Shown piece after piece: positions 52,093 to 63,389 of a stretch of DNA of 64,000 nt. This stretch comes from Ulota crispa (Eukaryota; Streptophyta; Bryopsida; Orthotrichales; Orthotrichaceae): assembly GCA_963920765.1 (NCBI GenBank), contig OY987245.1, forward strand, positions 622,501 to 686,500, written 5' to 3'. Position 1 is the first letter of the stretch; every line of letters starts with the position of its first letter. The position numbers and the translations under genes were made by a program. The notes beneath the pieces are model-generated. The model did not search any database. It had not been told where the DNA came from and worked only from the letters and a program-made list of their open reading frames with translations.

Positions 52093-52100
52093 TTTGCTTA

Positions 52101-53938
52101 TTATCTACATGTTCAATTGTTTGTGGCTGTTAGTCCAAACTTTGAGGAAAGAGAGTGTGTTTCAAATGCAAGCCTTCTTGCACTATGCATGACATAGAAT
52201 TACCTTGCTTCTTTGTTGTTGTCATTTAATCTTTGGTTGCGGTGGGCATTTTTCTTGTACACTGAATATTGGGTTTAGGTTTCCCCACACTAATTTCTCG
52301 ACATTTCACACTATATAAATATGATTTGCTGCTGCAATATCTTTCATCAAAAATTACTACAACAAACTATTTTTAGATAGTCTATCAACAACAATGAAGC
52401 AACAAAAAGACAAACTAGTGGCTTCTAAGTCACAAGCCATGTGAAATTTAAATATTTAGTGAGTTGCATGTGCCACCAAGTGGCCAAGTGATGAGTCATG
52501 AGATAACTTACTGGGATAAGGCAACCTAATTGCCAAGGCAACCTAAATGCAATATTTGGTGTAGTGATTTTCTTTTGTTTAGTCAAATTTGGGAATCAAA
52601 GATAAAAAGGAGCAATGATATTATCATCTTTGCTTCTATATTTGGCCATGAAATCTTTTAGTTGATTTGCATCTTTTTACAAGCATGTTGTGCAGCCTCT
52701 AAATTTTATTTCTACAGTTGCTTTCTTCTTAGTTCAAGTCACTAGTAATGATCTCCCTCAAAGATCAAGTGCAACAATAGTTGTATTCTTCCTTTTATGA
52801 AATATAACCCTTTGACATGATTTTTGTTTAACTTGTAAGAACGCCGTTTTTGAGCTTCTTGATGTATATTTTAATCCCAAAAAAAATGCCAATAATTGAG
52901 AAATTTGACAAAATAATTGAGTTGTAATTGTAACAGCTTAAACAAAATGTGTTCCAAATCACATCAATAAAGACAATACACCAAAAATCACATGTAGATT
53001 GAAAGGTCATAATGTTTGATCATGAGAAGGTTAGAACTTTTGTAATGATTTGAACTTGTTTAGATCTTTATTTACATTTCAATTGGAAATTTATGATTAT
53101 ATGAATAATATGAAGTTATGGAACATGTGCAAACACAAATATTTATTAGATATCAAAATCTTTCTACAAAACAATCAGATGCATTTGCAATAAGAAGTTT
53201 TTCTGAGACTGTGCAATCATGACTCTTTTCAAGAGCCTTGGAGATTAGGAAATTAGATTTACAAATACACCCCCTTGTACAAAGACTCCAATAAATTTTT
53301 TTGTAGGTGCTTGTTCTTCATAACATGTTTCTAATGTAAAAAAGCTATTGACTTGCAAAAACGCTAGAGCTAACTTTTTGTAGAAAGTTTCATTTGTACT
53401 ACAAATTTTCTTAGCATCAAAATGTTGAGCCTTTGGCAATTAGCTTTACAACAATTTGTGAATTCAAGATTTACAAAGACCCAATTTTAGGTAAATTTTA
53501 AATAAGTAATTTTGTTCTTGTGTGCCTCATAGTTTTAGATGTTAAAGTTGAACTTAAAATTTTTAACTAAAAATTGAACAATTCTTCAAATTTTACTTTC
53601 ATCTCATTCCATATAATGTGAACATTCTTTTTGTGCTTTGAGTATTTCATCTATGTAAAGGAGGAGAATGTTGATGATACTATTCCTATTTTCTTTAAAG
53701 TCATATAAATTTGAAACGTTTAGGACCAAATTGCATGAAATATGCGCTTTAAAACTAGAATCTTTTTGTATCATTCTTTTATAACTCCAAAATGTCATCT
53801 ACGGAAAAGTCCTAATTGAACAAAACATTAGCAATTATTTTTGCAAAGTTTATTTTTAATTTTAAAACAAAATGATATCTATAGACAAAGTGTAAACATA
53901 GGTGTTTTTTATTTATTGAAATATGTTAGTATGAAAAT
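52101..53938. other. AT-rich gene-free stretch
   Basis: I see no gene or complete element here. Confidence 0.5.
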
Positions 53939-53942
53939 TAAA

Positions 53943-55106
53943 CCCCTAAAGGACCAAGCCATTTTTTTGTGAAAAACACATAAAATAGCCACTTTTGGGG
54001 AAGCAAGTACAATGGTAAGAAAAAAAGTTTTTTATAAGAATTCAACCATAAGATCTTATAGTAGACTACAAGAGGTACACGTGGTAAAAAATTTAGCTCA
54101 ATCTACACAAAAATGAGTGAGATATTTACATCTGAACTGCGGAAATGAGTTTTTTTTGCTGCTGCCCAAAAATTTCAAAAGGCTTTGACCACTCTTAGAG
54201 CAAAAAAATTACTCTACACAAAGTTGTGGTTTATTTTTACCATGTAGGAGACCAAGCTAGGTCTGTGTGGGAGAATTTTCAAATCAATTGGAACTATAAA
54301 ACACATGAGGAAAAATAGTAAGTAAAAAGAAGTAGAGAATGAGTCAAAACACTAAATTGTTAAGAATTTAATTATTAAAATGAAAAATCCAAATCCCAAC
54401 AGTGCTAACGTTGTGATAAACAATCTACATCCTTTGGTTTTGTTTTTTTTCCAAAATAATGAAAATTGAGTAAAGTAAAGGACTTCAAAGTTTATTTTAG
54501 AGTAAAGAATCTAGAATTGCCCACAAACAAACACTCCACATAACTTTCATCTCATTGATTGAAATTGAATGATTTAAAGCTCCCCACGTCTATATAAGTC
54601 TAAAGAACCTATTTCAGATTTTTATTTGAAAAAAATGAAATTTTTTAAGTAGTTTTTGGTTGCCCCTCAAACACCATTTTTCATAAATTCATGCATAACT
54701 TCTTCATCTAATGTTGGAATGAAGAAAAAATTACATTCCCACGAAGATCTTTAACCCTTGAGCACCTAGAGTAATTTCACTCAAATCCATACCCTTGTGC
54801 ACTTAGTCCAATAAAAGTATTACCTAAGTAGAGTCAAATAATTTGAATTCTTTTGAGTGGTAGTAGACACGTGCCTGGACGTACATGAAAAAGTACAAGT
54901 CCTTTGATTTTACCATTAAGAAGAAGATAAGAGTCAAACATGCACATTTTTAAAAACTGAGCAACCACATTTGGGCTCCTGGGCCGCTCAAGGGTTAAAT
55001 TCCTCACCTTCAATGAAGTTTCAGAAAATCATGCAAAGTAGTTTAGCCATAGGTACATGCCCAAAATCCCATTTGTCCCCTGAACGGACAATGGTCCTTT
55101 AGGGGG
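53943..55106. mobile_element. TTAA-group foldback element, about 1,164 bp
   Basis: Left end TTAA then CCCCTAAAGGACCA; right end TGGTCCTTTAGGGG, but the right flank reads GCAT, not TTAA. Interior blocks (ACTTTCATCTCATTGATTGA, CATGCATAACTTCTTCAT) match the element at 62,243-62,962. A second TTAA element (54,755-54,994) is nested in it. Confidence 0.6.
54755..54994. mobile_element. TTAA-flanked miniature element, 240 bp, nested
   Basis: TTAA (54,751-54,754), CCCTTGAGCACC at left, GGCCGCTCAAGGG at right, TTAA (54,995-54,998). It splits sequence that is continuous in the related element at 62.2-62.9 kb, which confirms an insertion. Confidence 0.65.
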
Positions 55107-55915
55107 CATTCATTGTATATATATTTATTTATTTATATTTACACTTATTTATTTATTTATTTATTTATTTATATGATTCTTTGAAGATTTTTAAACATAT
55201 TTATTTGCATAGCGCAATATTTTATTGAGATATTGAAAAACAAACTTGAATTCTCTAGGTAAATTCATTTGACTCGTTCAATATAGGATTTTAATGCGAC
55301 TAGTTTGTATCCTTATCACAAACTAACACAAAAACAAAAATAGACTCATGTAATACAAAAGTATAAGTTTTGGTGACCAAAAACACAGCAAGAGTATTTT
55401 CAATTTAATTTGAATTTAATTCTTTAATTTTTATAAATGAAAACCTCAAATAAATTACATCATTAGAAGGAGAGAAGAAAAGTACTTATCCAAATTGTCA
55501 TACTAATTTTCTCATCTCTCCAAGAATATTGTGTGCCGTCTATCATTGTGGACTTGCTAGTATAGACTCTCATTGCGATGAATCTAGATAAATGGATTCT
55601 ATGTTATTGATTTATAACTATGGGATTATATAAGTTCTACTTTTGTAGATTGTGGTATACCAAATCTGTCTTTGCTCCAATAAGCCAGACCAAGAGTTGG
55701 GGTTTACAATGTAACTATGGTGGTAGTTTTAGGAAGGAGATATTAATTACACCCACAATTTCTATTATCTATTATTTATGACAACCTCATTACTAATCTA
55801 AGAATGAAATATGATAACCTCATTATGAATCTAAGAATGAAACATGAAAAAAGAAGTGTCATTTGTTATGTTTTTAGTTTTTTGAAAAGAACACGTTAGC
55901 CCGTGAGGTTCTTAA

Positions 55916-56886
55916 CCCCTCATCGCCTAAGGTCCAAAGAGGGTTGAGGGCATCTTTGTTGTTCAAGTGTTGTAAGTCTCAATGCTAGTGGAGTATAAAA
56001 ATCTCAATCATACAATCTTGTATTGTGCATGTTGTAAATGATGTGAATTAAATTTGGGATCATTTGACCTCATAGATTGGAAGATTATAATGTTTTAGTG
56101 CTGAAAAAATGTGCTGAATTTTTTGTAAAAACACATTTGGAGGTGAAATTTGATTCCTAAACCTACTCAAAGGAAGAAATAACTAAATGTCAAGTGATTC
56201 AAACCACTATACAAACAAATTGGTGAAAGAAAATATCAATCAATATACTCATTTTGTGTGCAAAATTGTTTTGAAATGTAAAAAAACAGTGAAAAAAGTA
56301 GCAAAAAATCACATCTATGGCTAAACCTCCCTCTACTAAAATGCTTCTCATTCACTCATAACTTCTTGGATTGATATGAAATTTTATCCACATGAACTAG
56401 ACTAGTATACGCAACTTTTCCAATAACAAATATTGAAAACAAAGTTCCTATGAAGAAGTTATAAGCCACCAAAGTTCATTGTATTGCAAAAATGTGTGGA
56501 TTTTGAACTTTGAGTTGCTCCCAAACATTCAAGAATACTTGGATTGACGTGAAAATTCTACCACAATTACAAGACTTTAAGAGGACAAAATCTAACAAAT
56601 TTTATTGAAAAATATCATTTGATGAAAAAGATACAAGCCCCCAAAGTTGCAACCATCACTATGCAATGTGGTCAACTCAAATTGACCTTGTGAAATTTGA
56701 ATGGCTTCCACAAACTCAATATGTATTAGATTGATCTGAAAATTTATCCATAGAAATTAGACTTATATGCGCAACTTTGCCAACAAATTTTACTAAATTT
56801 GGACAATCATCGCAAATATTACAACAATTCCAGCAGCAATGATGGATTGCTAGAGGACGGAAATCATCCCCTTAGGCGATGAGAGG
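55916..56886. mobile_element. TTAA-flanked element, 971 bp
   Basis: TTAA (55,912-55,915) and TTAA (56,887-56,890) enclose CCCCTCATCGCCTAAGG at left and CCTTAGGCGATGAGAGG at right, 16 of 17 inverted bases identical. No transposase frame. Strongest single example of the group. Confidence 0.7.
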
Positions 56887-56890
56887 TTAA

Positions 56891-58011
56891 ACTATGTTTC
56901 ATAAAAAAAAACATTCAAAATGAGTTGTTTTGATAGTAAAGGCAAAAAAAAATTACAATTGAATTCTTGGTGCAATTCACTATATTATCTAGTACCAAAC
57001 TACCTCATTATGCTTTACTAAAGATGAAAGAATTTAGTGCACAAATTGTAAGATTATAAGGTTTGAAGTGAGGTGTATTTTTTATTAGGGAACATTCAAC
57101 TTTTGAGAAGCTCTATTTTGGGGACTAACTAAATTTACTTTTTTTATTCTAAATTTACAGGTCAACTTTTGTAATAGAATTGGTCATATGTTTAAAAAAC
57201 TTCATAACATTTTGAATTAGGGAACACATACTAAAATTTTAGAGCAAGAAACTAGCTTCAAGATTATTCTCATACAAAGCTATTTTTCCAACAAATTTTG
57301 GCTTTTGCATCAGACAAAAATTGCTACTGCAACAAACTTGATTAACATAAAACCACATCCACCTAAGGTGAAGTAAAGAATAGTAAGAAAAAATGGTTGC
57401 CTTCATGGAATGAGGTTGGGTCAAGTGTGACAAGGAAATAGCTTAGTTTGTCCCTCAACCTTTGAGCAAGATCCCAAAATTTTAGCTATAATGTAAATAG
57501 TTATGCCCATTATATCCTACAAGCAAGCAAGAATTACACATTCCATCATAATTCTTTTACAAATCAAAATGGTTTGAAAAGTGTAGTGTTGGAAAGAAAC
57601 ATCTTGAACACAAATCCACTGAATTTTTATGGAAACGCATTAAGTATTCTATAAGTACTAGATTGCCCAAGATTGATATGTTGCCAAAAAAACGTTGTTT
57701 AGTCGTTTAGGGGTTAATTTTTCAAATTGAAAACATTCATTGATTGTCATATGTCTTTTATGTATTAAAATATTTGAAAGAAAAAATTTGCACACATTTT
57801 GCAAATGCACAGTTTATCTTCCAAAAAATTCACAGCAAAATACATGTGCCTTGCAGACTAGCTTCAGGATTAATCTAATAACATTAAATCAACATCAATA
57901 AAAAATGCTCTAAAATCAAAAGAAGTTTTGTAGTTGTTCCAACCTTTTAAAAATACCAACACGTGAGATCACAAATCTTCATTATATAAATTCTGTCTTG
58001 CACCCACACTA
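56891..58011. other. AT-rich gene-free stretch with a lone TTAA-group end
   Basis: GTCGTTTAGGGG followed by TTAA (57,714-57,717) is a right end of the TTAA group. No matching left end was found. Otherwise nothing recognisable. Confidence 0.4.
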
Positions 58012-58413
58012 AGGTAGGAACACTCATAAGTGTTAGTGTCTCCATAACCATCATCTTTAAAATCTTGAAAAATCTGTGGAAATGAATAGATGTAATTACA
58101 AGGATGTATAACATGTGCACATGAAACCTTAGTGTTGGTTATGGGCGCAATGGCAGTTTGCTCTTTAAAAATTCATAGATGTAATTATAAGGATGTACAA
58201 CATGTGCACATGAAACCTTAGTGTTGGTTATGGGCGCAATGGCAGTTTGCTCTTTAAAAATTCATAACTTATTCTCATAGTATTCAAATAATACATTCAA
58301 AAGTGCAAACTCATTTTTTTCTGTTCCTAATAGGATCTTATAATTTGCTAGTTGTTTATTAATAGTCATCATGTTCAAAACCCTTAGTTTGACGTTTATG
58401 GGTACTCCTACCT
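58012..58413. mobile_element. AGGTAGG-terminus miniature element, 402 bp
   Basis: Starts AGGTAGGAACACTCATAAG and ends TTATGGGTACTCCTACCT, flanked by TA. It matches 13,138-13,450 along its length and is longer because of an internal tandem duplication of about 80 bp (two blocks containing GTTATGGGCGCAATGGCAG). Confidence 0.75.
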
Positions 58414-58535
58414 TAATCCTCTCACATAACTACACATACAATTTCAATTGTAAAATCAACAAACTAGCATTGCAAATTGCTTGCCCAAAATTGTGCCGAG
58501 TCCAAGAAATTACTTTACGGATATTTTAGGCTTAA

Positions 58536-58758
58536 CCCCTGAATGGCCCAAACTTTGCGGCCATAAGTACGATTGTATATACAGACGTATTTGAGCTATT
58601 TTGAGAGTTTTAAAAAAAAATAAATTATGCACCCATTATCATACAATCCTTCAATATGTATGATTGTAACACTTAATTTCTAGCTAATTCAAATTTTTGA
58701 ATATTGGTTGCGGCCATATTTGGTACCGTAGCTCCACAGCCCAAGGGCCCTGCATGGG
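58536..58758. mobile_element. TTAA-flanked miniature element, 223 bp
   Basis: TTAA (58,532-58,535) CCCCTGAATGGCCC at left and GGGCCCTGCATGGG TTAA (58,759-58,762) at right. The inverted match is imperfect. GCGGCCATA occurs near both ends. Confidence 0.5.
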
Positions 58759-59052
58759 TTAACCAGATACTGTACCCGAGGACTCGTAGAGAAGACCAAG
58801 TGCATTCTTTTAGTTTTGCATTGACCTTTTATTTTCCCATCTGAAATCTGTTTACCCCCCTCCACTGCTGAATAATGGTGGGAAATGGGAACCTAGTGCA
58901 GTGATTTCAGTCCAGTGAGTAAGATATAATACTGGACGCCATCTTGAAGAAAGCTCAACTTGTGATTCGAAATCCAATGGGGCCCCGCAGAAATTCAGAC
59001 CGGACTGACTAATAACTAGGGTACCAGTCATCCGAACACTTACTATTTACTG

Positions 59053-59474
59053 CTCCCTCTGTCCCAATATAAATCTTCAAATTAGGCATAGTTCTTGTCC
59101 CACTAAAAAGCTCCTTTTTGCTAATTTCAATTGTTGAGAAAGTATTTGTCATGTCCAATGATCTCATGGGGACAAGTTAAGCATTTGAAGAGCATTCCTC
59201 TCCTAACAAGTTTGGCCTTGTCCATACGAGATATCATTGTTGCTATTAATCATTAAATCATCAATAATGAGGAGCTAACAACATGTACAAAATATGGTAC
59301 TTTTTGCATGAAATTTGGGTGCCCAAATGGCAACATAAAAACTTGAGATTTTGCAAATATTTGATAGGTGGTATATTAATTCTAGAATGCATTTGTCACT
59401 AGCATAATGACTTAAAAATACAGTTAATCCCTCATGGAGAAATTTTTTGGAGGTTTATAATGCGACAGAGGGAG
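59053..59474. mobile_element. Stowaway-like miniature element, 422 bp
   Basis: CTCCCTCTGTCCCAATATAA at left and TTATAATGCGACAGAGGGAG at right are the classic plant Stowaway terminus. The right flank is TA; the left flank reads TG, probably a mutated TA. Confidence 0.8.
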
Positions 59475-60304
59475 TAAGTGGTACAGACAGAAGCACAGGG
59501 CCCAGACCACAGAGAGCAGTCCAGGACTCCAGTCACTCCACGGTCCCCAAGGCCAAAGGGAAGGCTTGGAAGCAAAGATATGAATGGGGGGGGGTCCCTC
59601 TTCTCATGATTGAGGAATCTGTAAGAATGGCATCCGTCCTTCCGGCCTCTGCTCCTCCTGCCGACCTGCCCTTCAATAGTGTTCCCATTTATGGCTAAAC
59701 ATAGCCATTATACCTCTACCCTACCCAAAACTTCTCAACTTTTTATTTGATTCGTTTTTAGTTTGAATTTGTCTGTTTTGACGAAATCCCGATTTTTATT
59801 TTGTATCATTTTTTGTTTTTTTCTGTACTGATATTGAGATTTGGACTATATATAATTCTTTAAAGATGTGCTGTAGTGTTGTTCGGGGCACAAGGGTGAG
59901 TTGTGGAAAATCAGAGGTGGGATCACTGGTGAACACGTCACCACCAGTGTAGAGTACTGGAGTGGAGTGGGGCTGGACGGCTGGTGGTATAAAGATTCCG
60001 GGCTACATGTACAGTGCACAGTACAGGGCTACCCATATCCCTTATCCGCACGCTATTCAAGGCACGTCACTGGTGGCCCATAACATTGTTAAACCCAGCT
60101 TCACTCCTCCCCCAGCCGTGGAGGGATATTCCCCCGGGATACGTAGGGGGAGAGTTTAGTTATAAATTATGCCATCTGATTGATGCGATCTACATTTATG
60201 TAATGCGGGGATCCTCACATTGGGGGAGTAAAAGGGGACCTCCCAGTGAAGGTTAACAATGTTATGCCCTCCGCTCCAAACTTCCAGTGATGTGACTAAT
60301 GCCG
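59475..60304. other. Gene-free stretch
   Basis: No gene recognised. Slightly higher GC, with several short overlapping frames near 59,900-60,250 that resemble no family. Confidence 0.4.
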
Positions 60305-60609
60305 GGGCCACACAGGCTCAAAACTGGCATTTTGAAATGGATGAAGAGTAACTTGTATTTTTGGAAAACTAGGAGACAATCACTTTTTCCAAGTTTTCAT
60401 CTACTGTTCAGCTAAAGATAACCTCTCCACCATTCCAAGGCAAGAAGTTTGAGATGTTGATTTGTGAACTCTCAAAATCAACGTTTTTAAACAAACCAAA
60501 AAAGCGGGCCCTCAAAAGTCAAAGAATTTGCTTTTACTGAAATTAGTAACTCCGACACCTATTTTTCACAACAAACGTTTTGAAACGCCGGTTTTGGTCT
60601 GTGTGGCCC
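60305..60609. mobile_element. Miniature element with GGGCCACACAG ends, 305 bp
   Basis: GGGCCACACAGGCTCAAAACTGG at left is mirrored by CCGGTTTTGGTCTGTGTGGCCC at right. No clean flanking duplication is visible, so the superfamily is open. Confidence 0.6.
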
Positions 60610-60688
60610 AGCCTTGATCCCCCCCCCTCTTGTCCCCTCCACCCTCCCATTGGAATGCAATGTTTAATGCTCCTTCTACACCCCCTTA

Positions 60689-60847
60689 GGGCCTCCTTCC
60701 ATGTGAAGTTGAGGGCCGGGGAAACTAAAAAAAAGCCAACGGATTATCGGTTAGATGGGGGTTCCATTTTTTGGAGCCCTGATTTGATCAATAATCAATT
60801 GGCTTTTTTAGTTTCTCCAACCCTTGACTTCACATGGAAGGAGACCC
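60689..60847. mobile_element. PIF/Harbinger-like miniature element, 159 bp
   Basis: TTA (60,686-60,688) and TTA (60,848-60,850) flank GGGCCTCCTTCCATGTGAAG and its complement; the arms are about 60 bp. Confidence 0.75.
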
Positions 60848-60850
60848 TTA

Positions 60851-61277
60851 GAGCACCTCCAACCTTTCTCGCCACACGGGCAAGTCCAGCGTCCGGGCTC
60901 AAATTGAGGTCCACCGCAGCTCCCCAAACTGAATATTTTTGGCAGGTTTCGCCAAATTTTGCTCCAAACACGTCAAGTTCTAGCGTCTACGTTAAATTTC
61001 CGAGCGCTTGTTTCAAGCTTCTTAATTTGGAAGTTTTGACTCTACCTCTCAAAAAAGACAAAAAAAACAAGAATTGATTTGTTTACTAGCAAGCTTGCCG
61101 CGTGTCTTGAGGAGCGGGCAAGAGGATTTCAACTTTTACAAACTAGGGACCCCATCTCCAACGATTGGCATCTGTATTTGGCGAGGAAGGCTGGGTCTTA
61201 AGCCCGGAGCAACTCCTTGCACACACTCCAAACCTTGCTTGGAGTGTTCCGTGTGGGAGGCAGGGCTAGAGAAGCTC
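60851..61277. mobile_element. GAGCACCTCC Harbinger-like element, 427 bp, abutting the previous one
   Basis: It starts directly after the TTA at 60,848-60,850 and ends before TTA at 61,278-61,280. The ends GAGCACCTCC...CCACACGG and the complement of GAGCTTCTCT...CCACACGG are diverged inverted repeats. Open frames inside are not recognised. Confidence 0.5.
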
Positions 61278-61410
61278 TTACCTATCATGTCCCAGATTAA
61301 CTCTAGATTCTGCCTTTGTTGACATGTAATTCAAGAGGACAAGAGATTTTTTTTTTACAAATCCTTTACAGAATATCTAATTTGAAAATTGTTGGAGTTT
61401 GGGCTCCTTT

Positions 61411-61921
61411 GAGCATCTCCACCTTTCCTCGCCACACAATTGAGTATAGGGCCCTGCCTTGATTCTCCACCTTTCTTTGCCACACAATTGAGTATAGGGC
61501 CCTGCCTCGATTGGCTTGCAAATTGGGATCCAATGGGAGTTTGCCAAATGGGGAAAGTTAGTAGGTCCTGCCAAACTTTGCTTTCAAGACACCAAAATTC
61601 AATGTTGTTTCCAAATTTCAGCGTGTTCGATTGCCGCTTTTATTCTTGTAAGTTGGTCATTTTTTGTTAGGTGACCCATGATAGTTGTGTCACAAAGCAC
61701 ATACATGTTGGTTTGCCCTTTGTGTGCTTCTTCAATGGTTGTTTTGTCAAAGCAAATGAGATTTTGACAATATTGGATCAATGGTCCCACCAACATCCCA
61801 TAGTGAGCGTGGTTGACAGGGAAGGTTGGCTCTCTAGCCCACAGCCACTATCATTAAAGAAATCATTGCATTTAAAACCTTCTTTTGCATGCTCCATGTG
61901 GCGAGGAAGACTAAAGGTGCT
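61411..61921. mobile_element. GAGCATCTCCA element, about 511 bp
   Basis: GAGCATCTCCACCTTTCCTCGCC at left pairs loosely with the complement of the right end GGCGAGGAAGACTAAAGGTGC. It contains a 48-bp tandem duplication. No clear TTA duplication. Confidence 0.4.
61416..61511 (+). repeat. 48-bp tandem duplication
   Basis: Two adjacent copies, both containing CACACAATTGAGTATAGGG, differing at a few bases. Confidence 0.85.
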
Positions 61922-61926
61922 ATTTA

Positions 61927-61997
61927 CCCCTACATGCATGAGGCATCAAATTTTGATGTTCTACACACCAAAATTTGATGCATCATGCATTTAGGGG
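61927..61997. mobile_element. Tiny foldback, 71 bp, CCCCT...AGGGG
   Basis: CCCCTACATGCATGA and its near complement TCATGCATTTAGGGG close a nearly perfect hairpin. Flanks are TTTA and TTAG, close to TTAA. A partial match (TCATGCATTTAGGG-ATTAA) lies near 16,180. Confidence 0.45.
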
Positions 61998-62242
61998 TTA
62001 GAGGTTTTTTGAAGTTAGGATTTGGGTTCCAAGTTGGGTTTTTGATGATGCTAGGAGATGTCCTATACTTTTTTGGCCCTAAGATTTCCTAGAACTGATA
62101 TTTTGTAGGCATTTCCTAATGGATGTGAGCATGGGACTTGGGATAACATGTGAGGCTACGAGTTTCAAATTTCAACCTCTCTATGAACTTGAGAATTGAG
62201 ACGGAATTTTGGACTCTGAGATGTAATGCAAATCTATTTTAA

Positions 62243-62962
62243 CCCTTAAAGAACCAATTATCCCCTAAAGGGACAAATGGAATTTTAGGCATGTACTTAC
62301 AACTACATTACTTTGTGGGATTTTTTGAAATTTTTATGGGAGATAGGGAATTCAAAGATCTATGCGGGCATCTCATTTTTTCTTCATTCTGACATTTATT
62401 GAAGAAGGCATGCAAGAGTGTATCAAAGTTGGGGGAAGAGGGGCAGATCGGGTAGACCAAAAAAAAGTACAAATTACAAATTTTTTAAATAAAAATCTGA
62501 AATTGCTTCTTTAGATTTACATATGTACGTGGAAAGCTTTGAATCATTTAGTTTTAATTAATGAGATGAAAAATATGAAGAGTTTTAGTTTGCGGGTAGA
62601 TATGGTTTGAGAGACTCCATACCTACCACCAAACTAAAACTTCTCATAACTTTCATCTTATCAATCAAAACTGAATAATTCAAAGCTTCCCACATACATG
62701 TAAATCTAAAGAACCAACTTCAATTTTTTATTCTAAACAAATGCTATTTTTAAAGAAGTTTTTGGGCTACCAGCCCTCCCATGTTTTGTAGAAATTCATG
62801 CATAACTTCTTTAATAAATAATGGAATGAAGAAAAAATTAGACGCCCATGCAAATCTTTGAATTTTCCATCTTCAATAATACTTTCAAAAAATCGCACAA
62901 AGTGGTTTAGTTGTAAGTACATGGCCAAAACAGATCTTGGCCCCTACTTGGGCCTTTAGGAG
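62243..62962. mobile_element. TTAA-flanked foldback element, 720 bp
   Basis: TTAA (62,239-62,242) CCCTTAAAGAACC at left; GGCCTTTAGGAG then TTAA (62,963-62,966) at right. The arms are over 200 bp of diverged inverted repeat (GGCATGTACTTACAACTA appears in both orientations). Related to 53,943-55,106. Confidence 0.65.
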
Positions 62963-62970
62963 TTAAACAA

Positions 62971-63381
62971 GGGAGTTGATATATGTACACCTCGGGTTTG
63001 CTATATTTACACAAGGGGAGAAATTTTAGATATTTACCATCAACAAGGTGAATTTCAAAAACCTTAGTTCACATTTGGATTTAGAGACCTTGGATTAGTC
63101 TAGAACCACAAAAGAAAATATGATTGAAAAACATCTAATAGAAAAACTTGACTAGGGGGCAAATGATTCTTCTATCCTTATTTGTAAAACAAAAAACTAA
63201 GCTTTCCACTAGGCATTGATCAATTATATCCTCCTTTATGATTCTAAACCAAATCAAGGTCTCTAAATTTGAATGCAACTTAAATTTTCCAATTCCAACT
63301 TGCTGACGGTGAATATCTAGAATTTACTCCCGTTCCGTTGTGTACATACAGTAAACCCCGGGTGTACATATATCAATTCCC
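62971..63381. mobile_element. Foldback element, 411 bp, 8-bp duplication
   Basis: GGGAGTTGATATATGTACACC at left and the complement at right; TTAAACAA is duplicated exactly (62,963-62,970 and 63,382-63,389). Its target overlaps the TTAA of the preceding element. Homologous to 51,683-52,092. Confidence 0.8.
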
Positions 63382-63389
63382 TTAAACAA

